From: Kingdonia uniflora
Taxonomy: Eukaryota; Streptophyta; Magnoliopsida; Ranunculales; Circaeasteraceae
Direction of reading: 5' to 3'
NCBI GenBank assembly: GCA_014058105.1
Contig: JACGCM010000674.1
Coordinates: forward strand, 558,001-622,000
DNA: 64,000 bases
Shown here: in pieces, positions 21,507-32,770 of the stretch
How the letters are laid out: every line of letters starts with the position of its first letter
Position numbering within the stretch: position 1 is the first letter of the stretch
Made by a program: the position numbers and the translations under genes
Notes under the pieces: generated by a model
Told to the model about the DNA's origin: nothing
Databases searched by the model: none
What the model saw: the letters and a program-made list of their open reading frames with translations, nothing else

Positions 21507-21935
21507 GTGGAGCCGAACCAGTGGCCAACTTTAGTATGATATTGGGGTCTAAAAAAGACACAAGTATGATTTGTTCTACTGTTATGTTTTATATTTTATA
21601 TAATTTAGCAACTTCTAAAATTTGGCTACCATTTTAGAATGACATATATTCTTATATTGGTTAGGAAACAATTCGACGATGTTTGGTTGAGTTGCCAGAG
21701 GAAGAGCCAGAGACTAATATTGAAGCAAGGGATAATATTTTCAAAGATGTGATTGGAGAATATGGACATGGATGAGTTTTGTGCAAAGGAGTAGTTGCCC
21801 GTCCTAAAAATGTAAGGTCATGGTCTTCATCATTATCATTTCAGAACTACGAGGATGAGCTTGCCAAGTTACAACGAGAAGCTGATGAGAGAGAAGCTCG
21901 ACACCAGCAAGAAATTAAGAATATAAATGCCCTAT
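21507..21935 (+). pseudogene. Second CACTA gene (PF03004-like), 3' part
   Basis: The frame interrupted at 14910 resumes here as RVEPNQWPTLVRYWG (about 21507-21556). An intron-like gap follows, then ETIRRCLVELPEEEPETNIE and DVIGEYGHG with an in-frame TGA, then LCKGVVARPK. A C-terminal coiled coil, DELAKLQREADEREARHQQE (about 21855-21914), closes it. The 'V....W..LV.YW' block right after 'DEERLA', and the 'GPxxHG.V...G....P' followed by a coiled coil, are typical of PF03004 proteins. The 6.6-kb nested element separates two halves of one exon. Confidence 0.65.
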
Positions 21936-23200
21936 GAACAATACAATTCAAGTCGAAGTTAAGCGACTGAAGCAAATTGCAGGCATCCCTTTTTTGGATA
22001 ATAATTAGTATCGTCGAGTCTCAAAGCTGAGCATTATTCTAAGGTAACTATATTTTTCTTTTCTAGATAAAAAATCTTGAATTGAGTTGACTTATGTTTT
22101 TGTTGTTGTAATGATCTCATTAGTGAAATTTCTAAATTTTTAACCCGATATGTTAGTATTTTAGAGCTAAAATTGACTTAACCAACATATGATATTTGTG
22201 AACCAATAGGATATAGTGGCATAACTTCTTTTTTACAATTTTTTTTTACTTCGTAGATTGGCACTGATATTCTTTTTGGACAAAAGACTGGTTGTAAGAG
22301 TCTTATAGTCCTTTCAGATATGTTTATTCTTGGTGTATACGAATATTTTACATTTCACCATACAACGTGTCGAGTAGCATTTGGTGGTATAGTGTTACAA
22401 TTTCTAGATATTTATACACATGTTATAAAATTATACTTAATCAGGTGTTAATGTTTGTAGTTGCTGATATTTATATATATATTATCAACCCCTCGTAGTT
22501 GATATGACCTTTAATGTGATATCTAATTGTCGTGCGATTTGTGTAAATTTCATAATCTTAAGAATTGGGAGCGTATGCATACTGGCCCTGAGCGTTCTCA
22601 AACCGAAAAATTACATTATTCACTTGAGTGTTTATAAATTGTATATGTTTTCTAGAAGGTACAAAATGGAAATATCCAATTTATTGGGGAAGTGCTGCTA
22701 AATTTTCAGTACGATTTCCCCTATTTGATTTGCTTCCGTGCAGGACTCTAATATAGATGTGATGCATCATTTGGCTTTTTATATTTTCATTTTCATAATG
22801 TGTACTTTAATATTTTATTATCTTTTGGTTTGCAATTATTTTTATATGTTGTGGTTGAGGTTGTAACAATTTAATTTTTTTATTTCAAGTAGTTTCTTAA
22901 CATTTATGGGAGCGATACATGCAAGTGCTTATTATGCATAGAGATATTATTCGTGTGTCGATGGTTCCATGTTTAGTACGTAAGAGGTTGGATAATTAAT
23001 TTGAATGCCCAAGTTGTATTTAGTGATAAAACAATAATTTTTAATGTTCTAGGTGGATTGAGACCCTATTTATTTATATAAAATTGGTGTTTGTGGAACC
23101 TTGTAAATAAATTGTTCTCTATTTTAAATTAACTTGTGGTTGATGAATGATTTGTACTATCTAACAGGGGCATAATTTAAATTGAAAAAATACTACATTT
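21936..23200. other. 3' region of the large CACTA without recognised gene
   Basis: AT-rich DNA after the second gene. I see short open frames only (one at 22504-22701) and no domain. Confidence 0.4.
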
Positions 23201-23209
23201 AGCATCCTT

Positions 23210-23610
23210 CTTTAGGGGAGATTTATTCTGTCTCTATTAATATTGGTGCTGGTGGAAAAAATTAGCGCCATACCTTTAGAGACAAAAAAAATTATCTCAA
23301 ATGTTGTGTATTAGAGAGAATAATCTGTCCCCAATAATATTGGCGCTGGCAGGAAAATTTGGCATCATACTTTTAGAGACAAACAAATCTATCTCAAATG
23401 GTCTGTATTAGAGACAGAATAATCCGTCACCAATAATATTGGCGATGACGGAAAAATTTGGTGCCATACTTTTAGAGACAAACAAATCTGTCTCAAATGT
23501 TGTGCATTAGAGATAGAATAATCAGTCCCCAATAATATTGGTGCTGGCGGGAAAATTTAGCGCCATACTTTTAGAGACAAACAAATTCGTTTTTAATATT
23601 GTGTATTAGG
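23210..23610 (+). repeat. 98-bp tandem repeat in right subterminal region of the large CACTA
   Basis: About four copies of a unit containing AATATTGG(C/T)GCTGGC, ATACTTTTAGAGACAAACAA and GTATTAGAGA. The word ATTGG(C/T)G starts at 23242, 23339, 23438 and 23537, giving a period of 97-99 bp. Each unit carries 'TTAGAGAC' and 'GTCCCCAATAAT', variants of the subterminal binding motif, so the array may multiply transposase binding sites. Confidence 0.8.
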
Positions 23611-23856
23611 GATGGTTAAACTCTGTCCCCAAGGAGTTAAAAAACAAAGACTTTAATATATGGATTTTTAGCGTCTCTAAAGCCGTCCTTAATAGTATTA
23701 GAAACGGATGTATCCGTCCCTAATTTATTTGGGATGCCACCCTAAAGGGAGAACACTTTGCCATCCCTAAAGACGTCCCTAATAGCTATAGGGACGGATT
23801 AGTAGCCTTTTGAGGTGTTTTTTTGCCATTCCTAAAGGTAGTTTTTTCTTGTAGTG

Positions 23857-23990
23857 ATAGGAATGAGGTTGGAAAATTTTCACGTATTGATAATTTTGGT
23901 GATCCCATTATTGAAAAGGATTTTGAGGATATTGAGGGATGTCAAAATGTGAGCCGTATGAATTCCAATGTTCTTGCATGTACGACATTT
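23857..23990 (-). pseudogene. gag: gypsy gag fragment (right of CACTA)
   Basis: On the minus strand it reads SYGSHFDIPQYPQNPFQ, a stop, then WDHQNYQYVKIFQPHSY, running into the CACTA junction and continuing at 8658 leftward. Pro/Gln/Tyr/Asn-rich sequence is usual for the region before 'PSLED' in Athila-type gag. The upstream part of the gag is not visible beyond 23990. Confidence 0.5.
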
Positions 23991-26900
23991 TATAATTAAA
24001 TTAACACCCAATAAAAAAATCAATCAAGCCAAAAACTCTAGCACTTCAACATTTTTTTAGAATAAATAATTAGGTCTCTCCTATATTCTCATATGTTTAT
24101 AAAAGGGTAGTATGGTCAAATGCTTTGGTTCCTACACTTCCCTGCATAACGGTGCTAGTACCAGCTTAAAGTAGATGTTCAGTCTTCACGCCCGAGCGAG
24201 TCGCCGTATCGTACGTCAGCATTCAGAACGGTGATGTCGCAAACCTACAACCAGTATTTTGTGGCGCTAGGCTAAGGCTGTATCCTACGAACCCGTGTTT
24301 GTACCCCGGTCTGGTACACCTATCCTTTGGGTGATGAAATCCTGCGGGAATCTTGCTACTCTTTTATATTAACCGTTATTTTGAGGTCCGGTGTGTTCAA
24401 TTTTTGTGTGATACAAATTTCTTCATATCCCTAATGGGTAGCCCTACTTGTTGGAGAGCCTTTTGGGTGATGAAATCTCGCAAGTCTCTAACAGTTTTTA
24501 AATATACTAATGTTGGAATGAAAAAATAATATTAAACACAACAATAGGTCAATCCAGCCACAACAATTTTTTTATTAGAGCAGTGTGTATTTGTACAGTC
24601 CACACGACTTTATATGTCCTAGAGCCGGGGCGGAGTGGATATGTACCCATTTCAAGATGTCAAGTTAGCGAAGTACCAACCTATGGGAAGTATTTCCTGG
24701 TGTAGTTGTGGCCTCCCCTTTACTTAGGGGGCGAAAGAAGAAAATGCCCCTTCACATAGGGGGAACAAGAAGGATTAGAGAGAAGCTTGACAATGTACTT
24801 TGTAAATTCCTTACAATCACTGAGTACCTAACTTTGTGACTATCCTGCCAAATAATAGAAAAATGATTTGTGAACTTCCGACAACGATATTAATCCAATT
24901 TCTAAGTTTATTGTAGTTTATAATGTCCCGATTTTCAAATGCGCATATCTTTTAGCTCGGTTGAGAGAGAGAATTAAATAATATCAATTTAGAAAGATTA
25001 CTCAGAAAGGAAACAATATTCAAGAAGGAAGTTTTCTAGAATTTAGTTTCCCTGCCGCTCAAAAAAGTGATTAATGAACAGCGGTATCCTTTACTGAGAC
25101 TATTTTTACTCTTGTTTCAAAAGGCTGGAACACTTAAACGACTAAACAGAAAAATATGATCTATAGCAATTCGGAAAGGGTTTTGAATTATCTAAAACTT
25201 TTGTAGAAATCGTATTTCCCAATTGTAAAGTATAGATGATCAAAAAACGCTAAACATTCAGGAATACACTTTTCATTGAAAGCTGAGTATGTTTCTTCCA
25301 AAAAAAGGATCTTGGATGCAATATATTTTTTGATCTTATTCTCCAATAATATTTTTGTATATATTTCTTCAATTTTGAGATCAAATATATTGCGTCATTG
25401 ACTTTTTGTGCTATGAACTACTGGAGATACTTTTACTTGACTTTAAGAGTTTGGTTTCAAATATTCATCTCCAGTAGCTATAATCAAACAAATGCGCTTA
25501 AGTACCAAAAATTAATTATAATGGATGACTAAAATACATGTTCAGGCATATTAAAAATGTCATAATTATGTGCTCATCATGCATCAACTGGTCACTTAGC
25601 TACTATTGCCTCATCAATGGGTGGTTCCATCCTCGATTAACCGATTACACCATTAGTCATATTTGTCCCTTATTTTGTAGCTCCCCGGCTCAGAATCCTT
25701 TCTTCCAACGGTGCTCCGCACTAAGAGCGAGCCTTAGATTCGTTTGTAGTATTAATTCCCCTAGAACGTTCTGCTACAGTACAAGTTCCCCCAGAACATT
25801 CTGTTATGTAGGTGTATTACTTGCAGATACATACACTTACGGTACTTCAATAGTATCTATAAATGCTTCTAGCAAATCATTTACAACCTATTGAAGGTTT
25901 CTAATTCGTTAAACTTTATTATCACCTAACTTATGTATACGGATCTAGATAAGATAACGTTGGTGTTTTCCAAGACCTCTTGGAAACATTATCAGCATTG
26001 ACTGCCATATCTCATCCCAATGCTGGGAATATCGTATCATCAAAGTGATAATAATGTACCATGTAGTATATACGTCACCTGTAGGTTCAAATATCTAGTG
26101 ATAAATGTGAATCCTAACCCTCGTAATACCAGGTCAATGTTGAGGGTCCCATCATCATACATTGTGGTACGATTGGCACCTGTACGGAACATCCAAATAT
26201 TTGTTGATGGGTGACACCGAGCTTCGACCCAATTACTAGTCATTTTTGGGAAACAATAATTTGATGATTTACTAAGGGACGAACCCTAATCAGTGTTGTG
26301 GGAGCAAGAATGCATATCCCATATACTAGCCAGAAGTTGTGATTGTAATAACAGTGGCCTATCAATTATCCTTAATTACTTGATTAGGTTCTCCACCAAT
26401 CCCGAGTTGGGTATGGTAGGGGTACTTACGATGCTCAATCATCTATCCCATTTAGCGGTAAAATAATCATTAAAAGCCTGTGAGTCACACTCTCAAGCCC
26501 CCGTTATGTCGCATCGACCTTCTTTGATCGGTTGATCCAAGAACTAAGCCTACGATCGAATGACCTAAGTGAAAAGTCGTACAAACATTGTATTCCTAGA
26601 TTTTATAAGTAGGCAAACGTAAGACCATCTCCTAGATGAGTCTTTTATGACCATAATGATTCAGGTGGGCCACTATGTGGATGGAAAGGTCCACATGTGT
26701 CTCTATGGATGCATTTAGAGTAAAGGCTGGAGTTCCTACTCTACCTTGGTCATACTAGGATGAAATTATAGACTTTACTTGAAAACAATCATTATGCGTA
26801 CACTCTCTGGATCTTTTCTCCTTTTAAGGATAGTTGAGATATAATCCTGATAATCCTCCTCGTTATCCGAGCCCTGAGGAGTATATTAGAAACTGTTCCA

Positions 26901-27599
26901 ATATTGTATTCTAACCTTTAGACATGGAGTTAATACTTAAAACCTTGTCTGTCATTTTTTCCCATAGTCATTACGTGATAAGCATTATCATGTATCTCCC
27001 TAAACTCTGTAAAATCTAGCTGGATTTACTAGTTTATAAAGTAGACTAGATACCCAATATTATACTGTTAGAGAGTAATAGCATGATGCACACAGTGCAT
27101 TCTATCATATTGGTCATGTCAATGATATTTGTGCCATCTTCGATGTACAAGGTTAGACAAGAAATATATTCATATCACAAAAGGATCGAGTGTGTAGTAC
27201 TAATGCCTGTTAGACATATGTCGCCACACATCCGATAATCTGTCATGCTCAATGAGCAGATAGATCCATAGGTAGGCTGCATGTAGTAGATCAACTATCA
27301 TACATAGAATTTAACTACTTCCCAAGCAATAAATTCGAATAATCATAATTTAGAACAAATTGAGAATCTCATGTATGTCACGAGCACTTTATTGAAATAT
27401 AAATGATAAGTTCCCAACAAAATCAAAAATACTGACAACAAAAAGTAAATCAAGTTTGTACTAAAAAAGAAACTACTAGTACTTTCTCTAATGAGATATC
27501 ACATATTTACAATAAAATCATTATGAATTACTCCATCAACTGATCCATGCAAGCATCAGTATTGCTACAAATGTCTAACCCTGCTATCTTCGTAGTGAT
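23991..27599. other. Unassigned 3.6 kb
   Basis: No domain recognised on either strand. Visible structure: 'ttgggtgatgaaatc' occurs twice (about 24317 and 24467); 'cccctt(t/c)ac(t/a)taggggg' occurs twice near 24716 and 24750; a 30-bp repeat with AGAACnTTCT palindromes lies at 25757-25806. An ORF of 118 residues (25538-25894, +) covers that repeat and looks incidental. The stretch may be old LTR sequence of copia or gypsy elements. Confidence 0.4.
25757..25806. repeat. Two heat-shock-element-like palindromes
   Basis: AGAACGTTCT (25763-25772) and AGAACATTCT (25793-25802) lie exactly 30 bp apart, each preceded by a TTCCCC run. Both fit the nGAAnnTTCn half-site pair of plant heat-shock elements. 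Some plant copia LTRs (ONSEN) use such sites; here the surrounding element is not identified. Confidence 0.4.
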
Positions 27600-28467
27600 A
27601 GAAGAAATGTCAGCGGTGATGTGGTTAGCCTAAACTTTAACTTTTAGCACCCATGGTGTCTTACAGTCGCAAAACCAGTGTCAAGCTATCCCACATCTCA
27701 AGTAATGAGATTTGAAATCTGGCTTCTTGATCTTCTTTGGTGTTTGTGGTGTTCTAACCTTTTTAGACCTGTTGTTCTTCCGAGGGACCAAGAATCCCCA
27801 ATTCCCGCCATTAATCACCGTCCCACTTCCTGAACCCCGTTCATGGTTGTCTCTATCATGAGATAAGATCTTCCGTGCAGTTGGTTTCTTCATCCTAGGG
27901 GAAAACCTCTTATTTTTCCTAAATCAAATGTGTTATCTTGTTCCGCAGCGACCAAGAGTTGGATTAGATCTTCAGGACTGTTAAATTCTATTATTGCATA
28001 TTGGTCCCTGAGAGCAGCCTGTGAATACAGGAATATGGAAATAGTCATTTCCAAAAGCTCTTCCACGAAGATGTAGTCGATATAAAGCGTCCTGGCTGAA
28101 ACAATCTTATGTAGTGCTGAGTTATAGGCAGCTACAGTCTTGAAGTCACATAGCCTCAAGTTGTTTCAGCGGTTACGGTTCTTATATTTCATTAAGGCCT
28201 GCTATAGACCAAAATATCTTCTAAGATCATTCATAACTCATATGAATTTTTACGACGGATGTGTTGAAACTTCAACTCCGGCTCATGGTGGGCGCGCATA
28301 GCCAATATGGCATGTGCCCTGAGTGGTTCAGAGATGGTGTTATCTTCAATAATCGACTTTAAGACGTTAATTTTCTGCAGATGGAGTTTTATGTTCGTAC
28401 ACCAAGACAGGTTGTTGGAACCATCAAGTCGTAATGGTTCGCAATCGTAACGTGGGCTGGCAGACAT
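27600..28467 (-). pseudogene. gag: copia-type gag (Bianca-like), degraded
   Basis: It starts MSASPRYDCEPLRLDGSNNL followed by SWCTNIKLHLQKINVL, then KFQHIRRKN (28467-28231). It continues as LCDFKTVAAYNSALHKI and DLIQLLVAAEQDN (28159-27890). A Gly/Arg/Lys-rich linker follows, and a zinc-knuckle-like LRCGIA-stop-HWFCDC near 27660-27680. The order 'LDG.NY.SW......L...........A......H..L....L.....LRL.DFKTV.EYNSAL.........L...LLVAEQ.N' is that of plant copia gag of the type ending in 'C.RCG..GHW...C'. It is split into three frames with stops. No pol domain is seen to its left. Confidence 0.75.
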
Positions 28468-28565
28468 TTATAATGCAAAATGTATATCATAATAAGTGAA
28501 AAATTTTGATAAACATTTCAAATGCATTAAAGAAAGATCATAGTACTTTGAATAAAGATAAATAA

Positions 28566-28985
28566 ATGATTCCCAATTATCTTACAGTTGAACCCTGTTC
28601 ATATTCTAAAACTCATAAAATTCTTTTTTAACGATTAAATCCCAAATTTACCCTGTAAAATTACATCTTAATCTTAGATATGCAGTTTAATAAAATATTA
28701 GCCAAGATTGAAATTCAAAACCACCAGATGTGTGCGTTCTTTATGAAACTCTTTTTAAGTACATGATTTCCAATCATTACTGAAGGCAATTCATAGTATT
28801 CAAGTTAATGATTCCCAATCATTACTTATAGGTGAACCTTGTTTATATTCTATTAAGCGTTAAATCCTAAAATTACCCTGTAAAATGGTGATCTTAACCT
28901 TGAAGTGCGTTTTAGTAGAGTCTAAGCCAAGACAGCTATTCAAAACCACAAGATGTGTATTTTCCTTATTTTAAAAACTAGGGTG
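28566..28985. repeat. Imperfect tandem duplication, unit about 241 bp
   Basis: AATGATTCCCAAT starts at 28566 and 28807. Both units continue with 'ttgttcatattcta / ttgtttatattcta', 'ttaccctgtaaaat', 'agccaaga' and 'ttcaaaaccac.agatgtgt'. The two have diverged moderately. Confidence 0.7.
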
Positions 28986-29639
28986 TTCTAAACCCTCAAG
29001 TTCTATAAGGTATGTATATTCTAGCCAAATTACATATTTGTTATGGATATGAGGGGTATTAGATGTTTAGCTGATAAGTGGTCCTATCCCAAAGTCTGTT
29101 GGGTTCACAAGATCGGTTTATTATGTCTGTCTCTAAACTTACATTCTAGGGTACTATAGGTTTCTATTAATGCCTATATACCTCTAAATGTTATCATTTA
29201 ACATCTAATTGTACCTAGATATGAAAAATTGGTTCCTTAGACACCAAGTTTTTAGAAATAAGACTAAGTCAATTCTCAATTGAACTCTAATTAATTATCC
29301 TAGACAAATAATCTATGATTTAGATATGACTCACAATCGTATGCTAAATTAGTCTTGGTTTTGTATTATTTCTTATCCCTGATCATTATAATTAGTATCC
29401 TAGGGGCATACCAGTAATATCTTAATAGCTATCTTAAGATACTTAAATAAGCATTACACCATTTTTTTATATCACATATAAGTAAGCCAACGTTCTAATA
29501 TAAGGCACCTATTCCCAAAAAATAAAAAATAAAAATTCTTATAAAAAAATTCAAAATAGGTCCCCCACGGGGAAGGTCCTGTCAATAGAAAAAATTTTAA
29601 AAAAATGGGGCTCAATTTGACTAAGGAAAGGGCTAGATA

Positions 29640-30060
29640 TAGTCGTTTTTAAAGTCTAGACTGGTCTGACTCGGTCTGGGTCAACGCCTGGACCGAGTTG
29701 ACTAATCTGAATTAATTTGATCTGATATGGTCCAGTCTGATCCGATCTAATCTGGTCTGATCATGGTCTAATTCGGTATGATCACGTACACACGTAAAGA
29801 CTACACACGTGTCACGCACGCGTATCCCACACGTGTCTGCCGTCTACAACTTCGGTGGTCATTTGGTGACTAAGCAGAATTTGGCAACTCTTTAGGTAAC
29901 TGACCGGAGTCCATTGATTTCCACGTGTCACACCTCTGTAACTGCCACGTGTTAGAGGCATACCCCGTGCCACGCACGTGCCTCTGGGCCACAAGTACCA
30001 CTGCCACACGTGCCAGACATGCCACACGTGCCTCTGTGCCATTATGGATAATGATGACGT
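29640..30060. promoter_or_regulatory. Cluster of seven CACGTG boxes next to a degenerate TGATCTGGTC repeat
   Basis: Exact CACGTG hexamers lie at 29806, 29830, 29932, 29946, 29975, 30007 and 30025, most in the context CCACACGTG(T/C). Immediately upstream (29640-29780) is a decayed repeat of words such as 'tctggtctgatc'. CACGTG is the plant G-box/ABRE core bound by bHLH and bZIP factors. On the minus strand this region lies just inside the LTR at 30500-30905, between it and the gag at 28467, so it may be a long leader of that copia element. Confidence 0.5.
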
Positions 30061-30499
30061 CACTGAGGATAATTAAAAAAATAAAAAAATTATCCACATC
30101 ATCGGCCAAAAACCGCCGTTCTGGCTGCGAAACTGCCTGGTTTTGACTAAAGTTTCCTGATGTTTGGGACATCTCTTTGAGACGTGCCATATACTGTTGG
30201 AAAGATCTCAGAGTAGGCTATCCAACCAGAGTAGACTCACCTTTATCTAATTCCCATAGGGAAAGAAAAAATAGTTTGAATATAGCCCTTTTAAAGGGTA
30301 AAAAAACTTTAAGAAACCCTAATTTTAATCTAAAAAATTAAGGGATTTTTTTTTACCAATGATTATTAATCAAGAATCTTACATAAGAGAGAGAGATTGA
30401 ATATCAATATAGAAAAGAAAAATGCCTCTAAATCGTAATTTCCCATGAATGCTTTAATTATGTGGTTTTCTATTCTCCTCGTTCTTAGAGCTTGAGTGT

Positions 30500-30905
30500 T
30501 GATAACGTGTTGAGACTGAATTGATATAGAGGAATATGTATATTCTAGAGCATAAATTAGAGAGAGATAGAAGAGTTTTCTAATTAATTAACTTGTTGGT
30601 TCTCTATACGTAATATAGATTATAATAGGATAACCTTACAACAAAGGTTACCTAATCTACTCAAACTTTCCCCATAACCCTATCGGGCCTATGGGCTTGT
30701 TAGGAGTCCTAATAGGACACCCCAACCTTGTTGGGTTCCAAGCATGGGCTAGACCCAACTCCTAATACTTAGCATATTTATTATTCTTTTTGATTTTCCC
30801 AACCAAGGATTGATAAGTTCTTAATGAAATTTGTATTCCTCTTACTATACATATGGTTTATAATGCATTGCAAAATGCTTTCTTCACGGTTATGATATTA
30901 AAACA
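30500..30905 (-). repeat. copia LTR candidate (minus strand)
   Basis: Read on the minus strand it begins TGTTTTAATATCATAACCG after a purine tract (GCGGAGGGGGTTATA, 30906-30920) and ends AACACGTTATCA at 30500, followed by ACACTCAAGCTC. The word 'AACACGTTATCA' at an LTR end, followed by a short leader, is common in copia elements with the gag type found at 27600-28467. A PPT on one side and a leader on the other make it unclear whether this is the 5' LTR of the left gag or the 3' LTR of the right one (31490-32770). No second copy was found. Confidence 0.5.
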
Positions 30906-30920
30906 TATAACCCCCTCCGC

Positions 30921-31489
30921 TTAGACCAAGAACATAAGACATTATACCCACTTCTGTGTAAATACTACAAACTTGTCTCGCATCCAAGTGTTGCATGTTG
31001 TTACTGTGAGGGTAAAGCTAAACAAGACAAGGCTATTTCTACCAACCCGATTTTCTTTTCGTGATAGTTGGTCACGAAGAATTTTTGTAGTGTTCTTCAT
31101 TCGTTGGTAATTTGTTGATAAACTCATTGTAGAACTTAAGTAGGTTGAACAAGCATTTGTGATTAAGTACTGATGTATTTAAATTAATTATATAAAACGG
31201 CGTATATCATCCAAAAAACAATATTGTGAAAAAAAAATCAATTTGAATGATTAGGCACTAAGTTATTAATAGTGAATTTGAGAATTCATTTAAGGTAATG
31301 TGTGATATGTATATCATAAAAAATGATGCACCAAAGTGGTAACAAAGATTTCTTTGCCCCATATCTTAACCCACATGGTGGAAAAAGGAATGTAATTTGA
31401 AGAAATAATAATTTAAAGTTCAAAATGAGTTAATCTGCTAACAAAGTTTCTAGGTTACACAAAAGCAAGGTGGCACTCTCCTATTTGTG
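30921..31489. other. Stretch without recognised gene between LTR candidate and copia protease
   Basis: AT-rich. If the LTR at 30500-30905 belongs to the right-hand copia element, integrase, RT and RNase H should lie here on the minus strand, but I see none of their motifs, so pol has been deleted. Confidence 0.4.
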
Positions 31490-32770
31490 GTCACTATGCT
31501 CTATGAACCCAGGGTCCCCTTAGCAGCATTCTATTTTTATCCTTATCCCAAATTTGACACCCATCATCCCCAAAATTGATATTGTACCCTTTCTTAAAAA
31601 GTTTCCCAACACTTAATAAGTTGTGTTTGATCCCTGAAGCATAAAACACATTGGAGATTCTCATCATTCCATTTTTTGTGCTGATGATAATATCTTAATT
31701 TCCTTGTATAAAAAATCTTTTGTCATTGTCAGTTTTTACCTCACTTTTGACCGATTCATCCAAGTCATCAAACACACTTCTATTTTCGGTCATGTGGTTA
31801 CTACAACCACTATCAATGTACTAAAGATCATCAATTGTCACCTCTAGAGTATTAAACATCATAAAAAGAGTACCGTTTTCATAACAACCATGATTTACAT
31901 GCATAAACGATGAATCATCTTTGTTCTCATAATCAAATTTTGATCTACAATGGCTTTGAGTATGACTATATCTTTTGCAATTGAAACATTGAATGTTTGC
32001 AAAATATGATCCGCAACCTCTTCCTTTTCCCCTTCCACTACCTCTAATAAAAGGAGGAGAATCACTCTTAATTTCTTCATTTTTGAATTTTTTTTTATGC
32101 GCGACCCCTTCCTCTTCCGCAATTAAAACTTCCTCGTAAAGTTGATTGAGTTTGAAAAACTTGTTAGAGAAAAATAAAACATGAATCAAATTGCTTTATT
32201 ACAAAGCTCATAGGATATGAGCGATCCCATCAAAGTTTCCAAAAACATATTTTTCATGCTATTTGACTCCCCAATCGCCACCGCAGTTCAAATTTTTGGG
32301 TCATACATCTTAGAATTTACTCAACCACCCTTTGGTTTTTAATCTTTTCACCATTTACACGCAATTGATCTACAATGGCGATAACATGGTTGTAAAACAC
32401 TTCAACAAACTCCAAATCTTTCATGTGCAATAAATCAAACTCGCTTCTAAGAGTTTGAAGTTTTACTATTTTGGCTTTATCTTCTCCTTTATAGTTTGTA
32501 ACAAGAATTTTCTGTGTTTCCTTTGCCGATAAAGCCATTAAAATTCTTTCATAAACAACTTCATCAACCGCTTGATAAATGAAAAATAACACCCTCTTGT
32601 CCTTCTTGCATTTCTCCCTCAACTCGGTTGTTTGTTATGGAGTAAATTTTGTTGAGTCCTCCAGCTCTACAACTCCATCTTTTGCAATCTCTCATAAATC
32701 TTGTAAACCATACAATACCTTCATTTGTATGCTCCATTAGATCATGTCATTGAAAGACTTTTAAATCTTG
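31490..32770 (-). pseudogene. gag-pol: copia gag and protease (second minus-strand copia), degraded
   Basis: From 32770 leftward: an N-terminal piece with EHTNEGIVWFT, then a UBN2-type gag (32622-32317) with KKDKRVLFFIYQAVDEVVYE, IVKLQTLRSEFDLLHMK and NGEKIKNQRVVE. A zinc knuckle, CFNCKRYSHTQSHC (CX2CX4HX4C), lies within 32189-31821. The protease region (about 31823-31490) has YIDSGCSNHMTENRSVFDDL and GIKHNLLSVGKLF. This is a standard Ty1/copia gag-protease order and is plainly different from the gag at 27600-28467. It has a stop in the protease and frame breaks between gag pieces. Pol beyond protease is missing. Confidence 0.85.

Larger units (their letters stand above)
8659..23856 (+). mobile_element. 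15.2-kb CACTA (En/Spm-type) DNA transposon
   Basis: The left end is CACTACAAAAAAAATG and the right end is TTTTTTCTTGTAGTG, an inverted terminal repeat. The trinucleotide ATA lies on both sides (8656-8658 and 23857-23859), the 3-bp target duplication expected for CACTA elements. Both ends carry subterminal repeats of the type TTAGGGACGG / CCGTCCCTAA. Inside are a degraded TNP2 transposase (10357-13350) and a second gene of the PF03004 type (14294-21935). The second gene is interrupted by a smaller CACTA-type element (14921-21490). Without that insertion the element would be about 8.6 kb. The coding genes carry many stops and shifts, so it is no longer autonomous. Confidence 0.92.

Noticed and set aside
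24120..24340. GC-richer stretch considered as tRNA or rRNA gene
   Set aside because: I found no cloverleaf, no TTCGA arm in place and no rRNA signature words.
25538..25894. 118-residue plus-strand ORF
   Set aside because: It covers the AGAAC palindromes and includes the repeat translated twice (RTFCYSTSSPRTFCY); no recognisable protein.
29870..30190. 106-residue minus-strand ORF across the G-box cluster
   Set aside because: Its sequence follows the CACGTG repeats and is mixed in character; no domain and an overlapping second frame is equally open.
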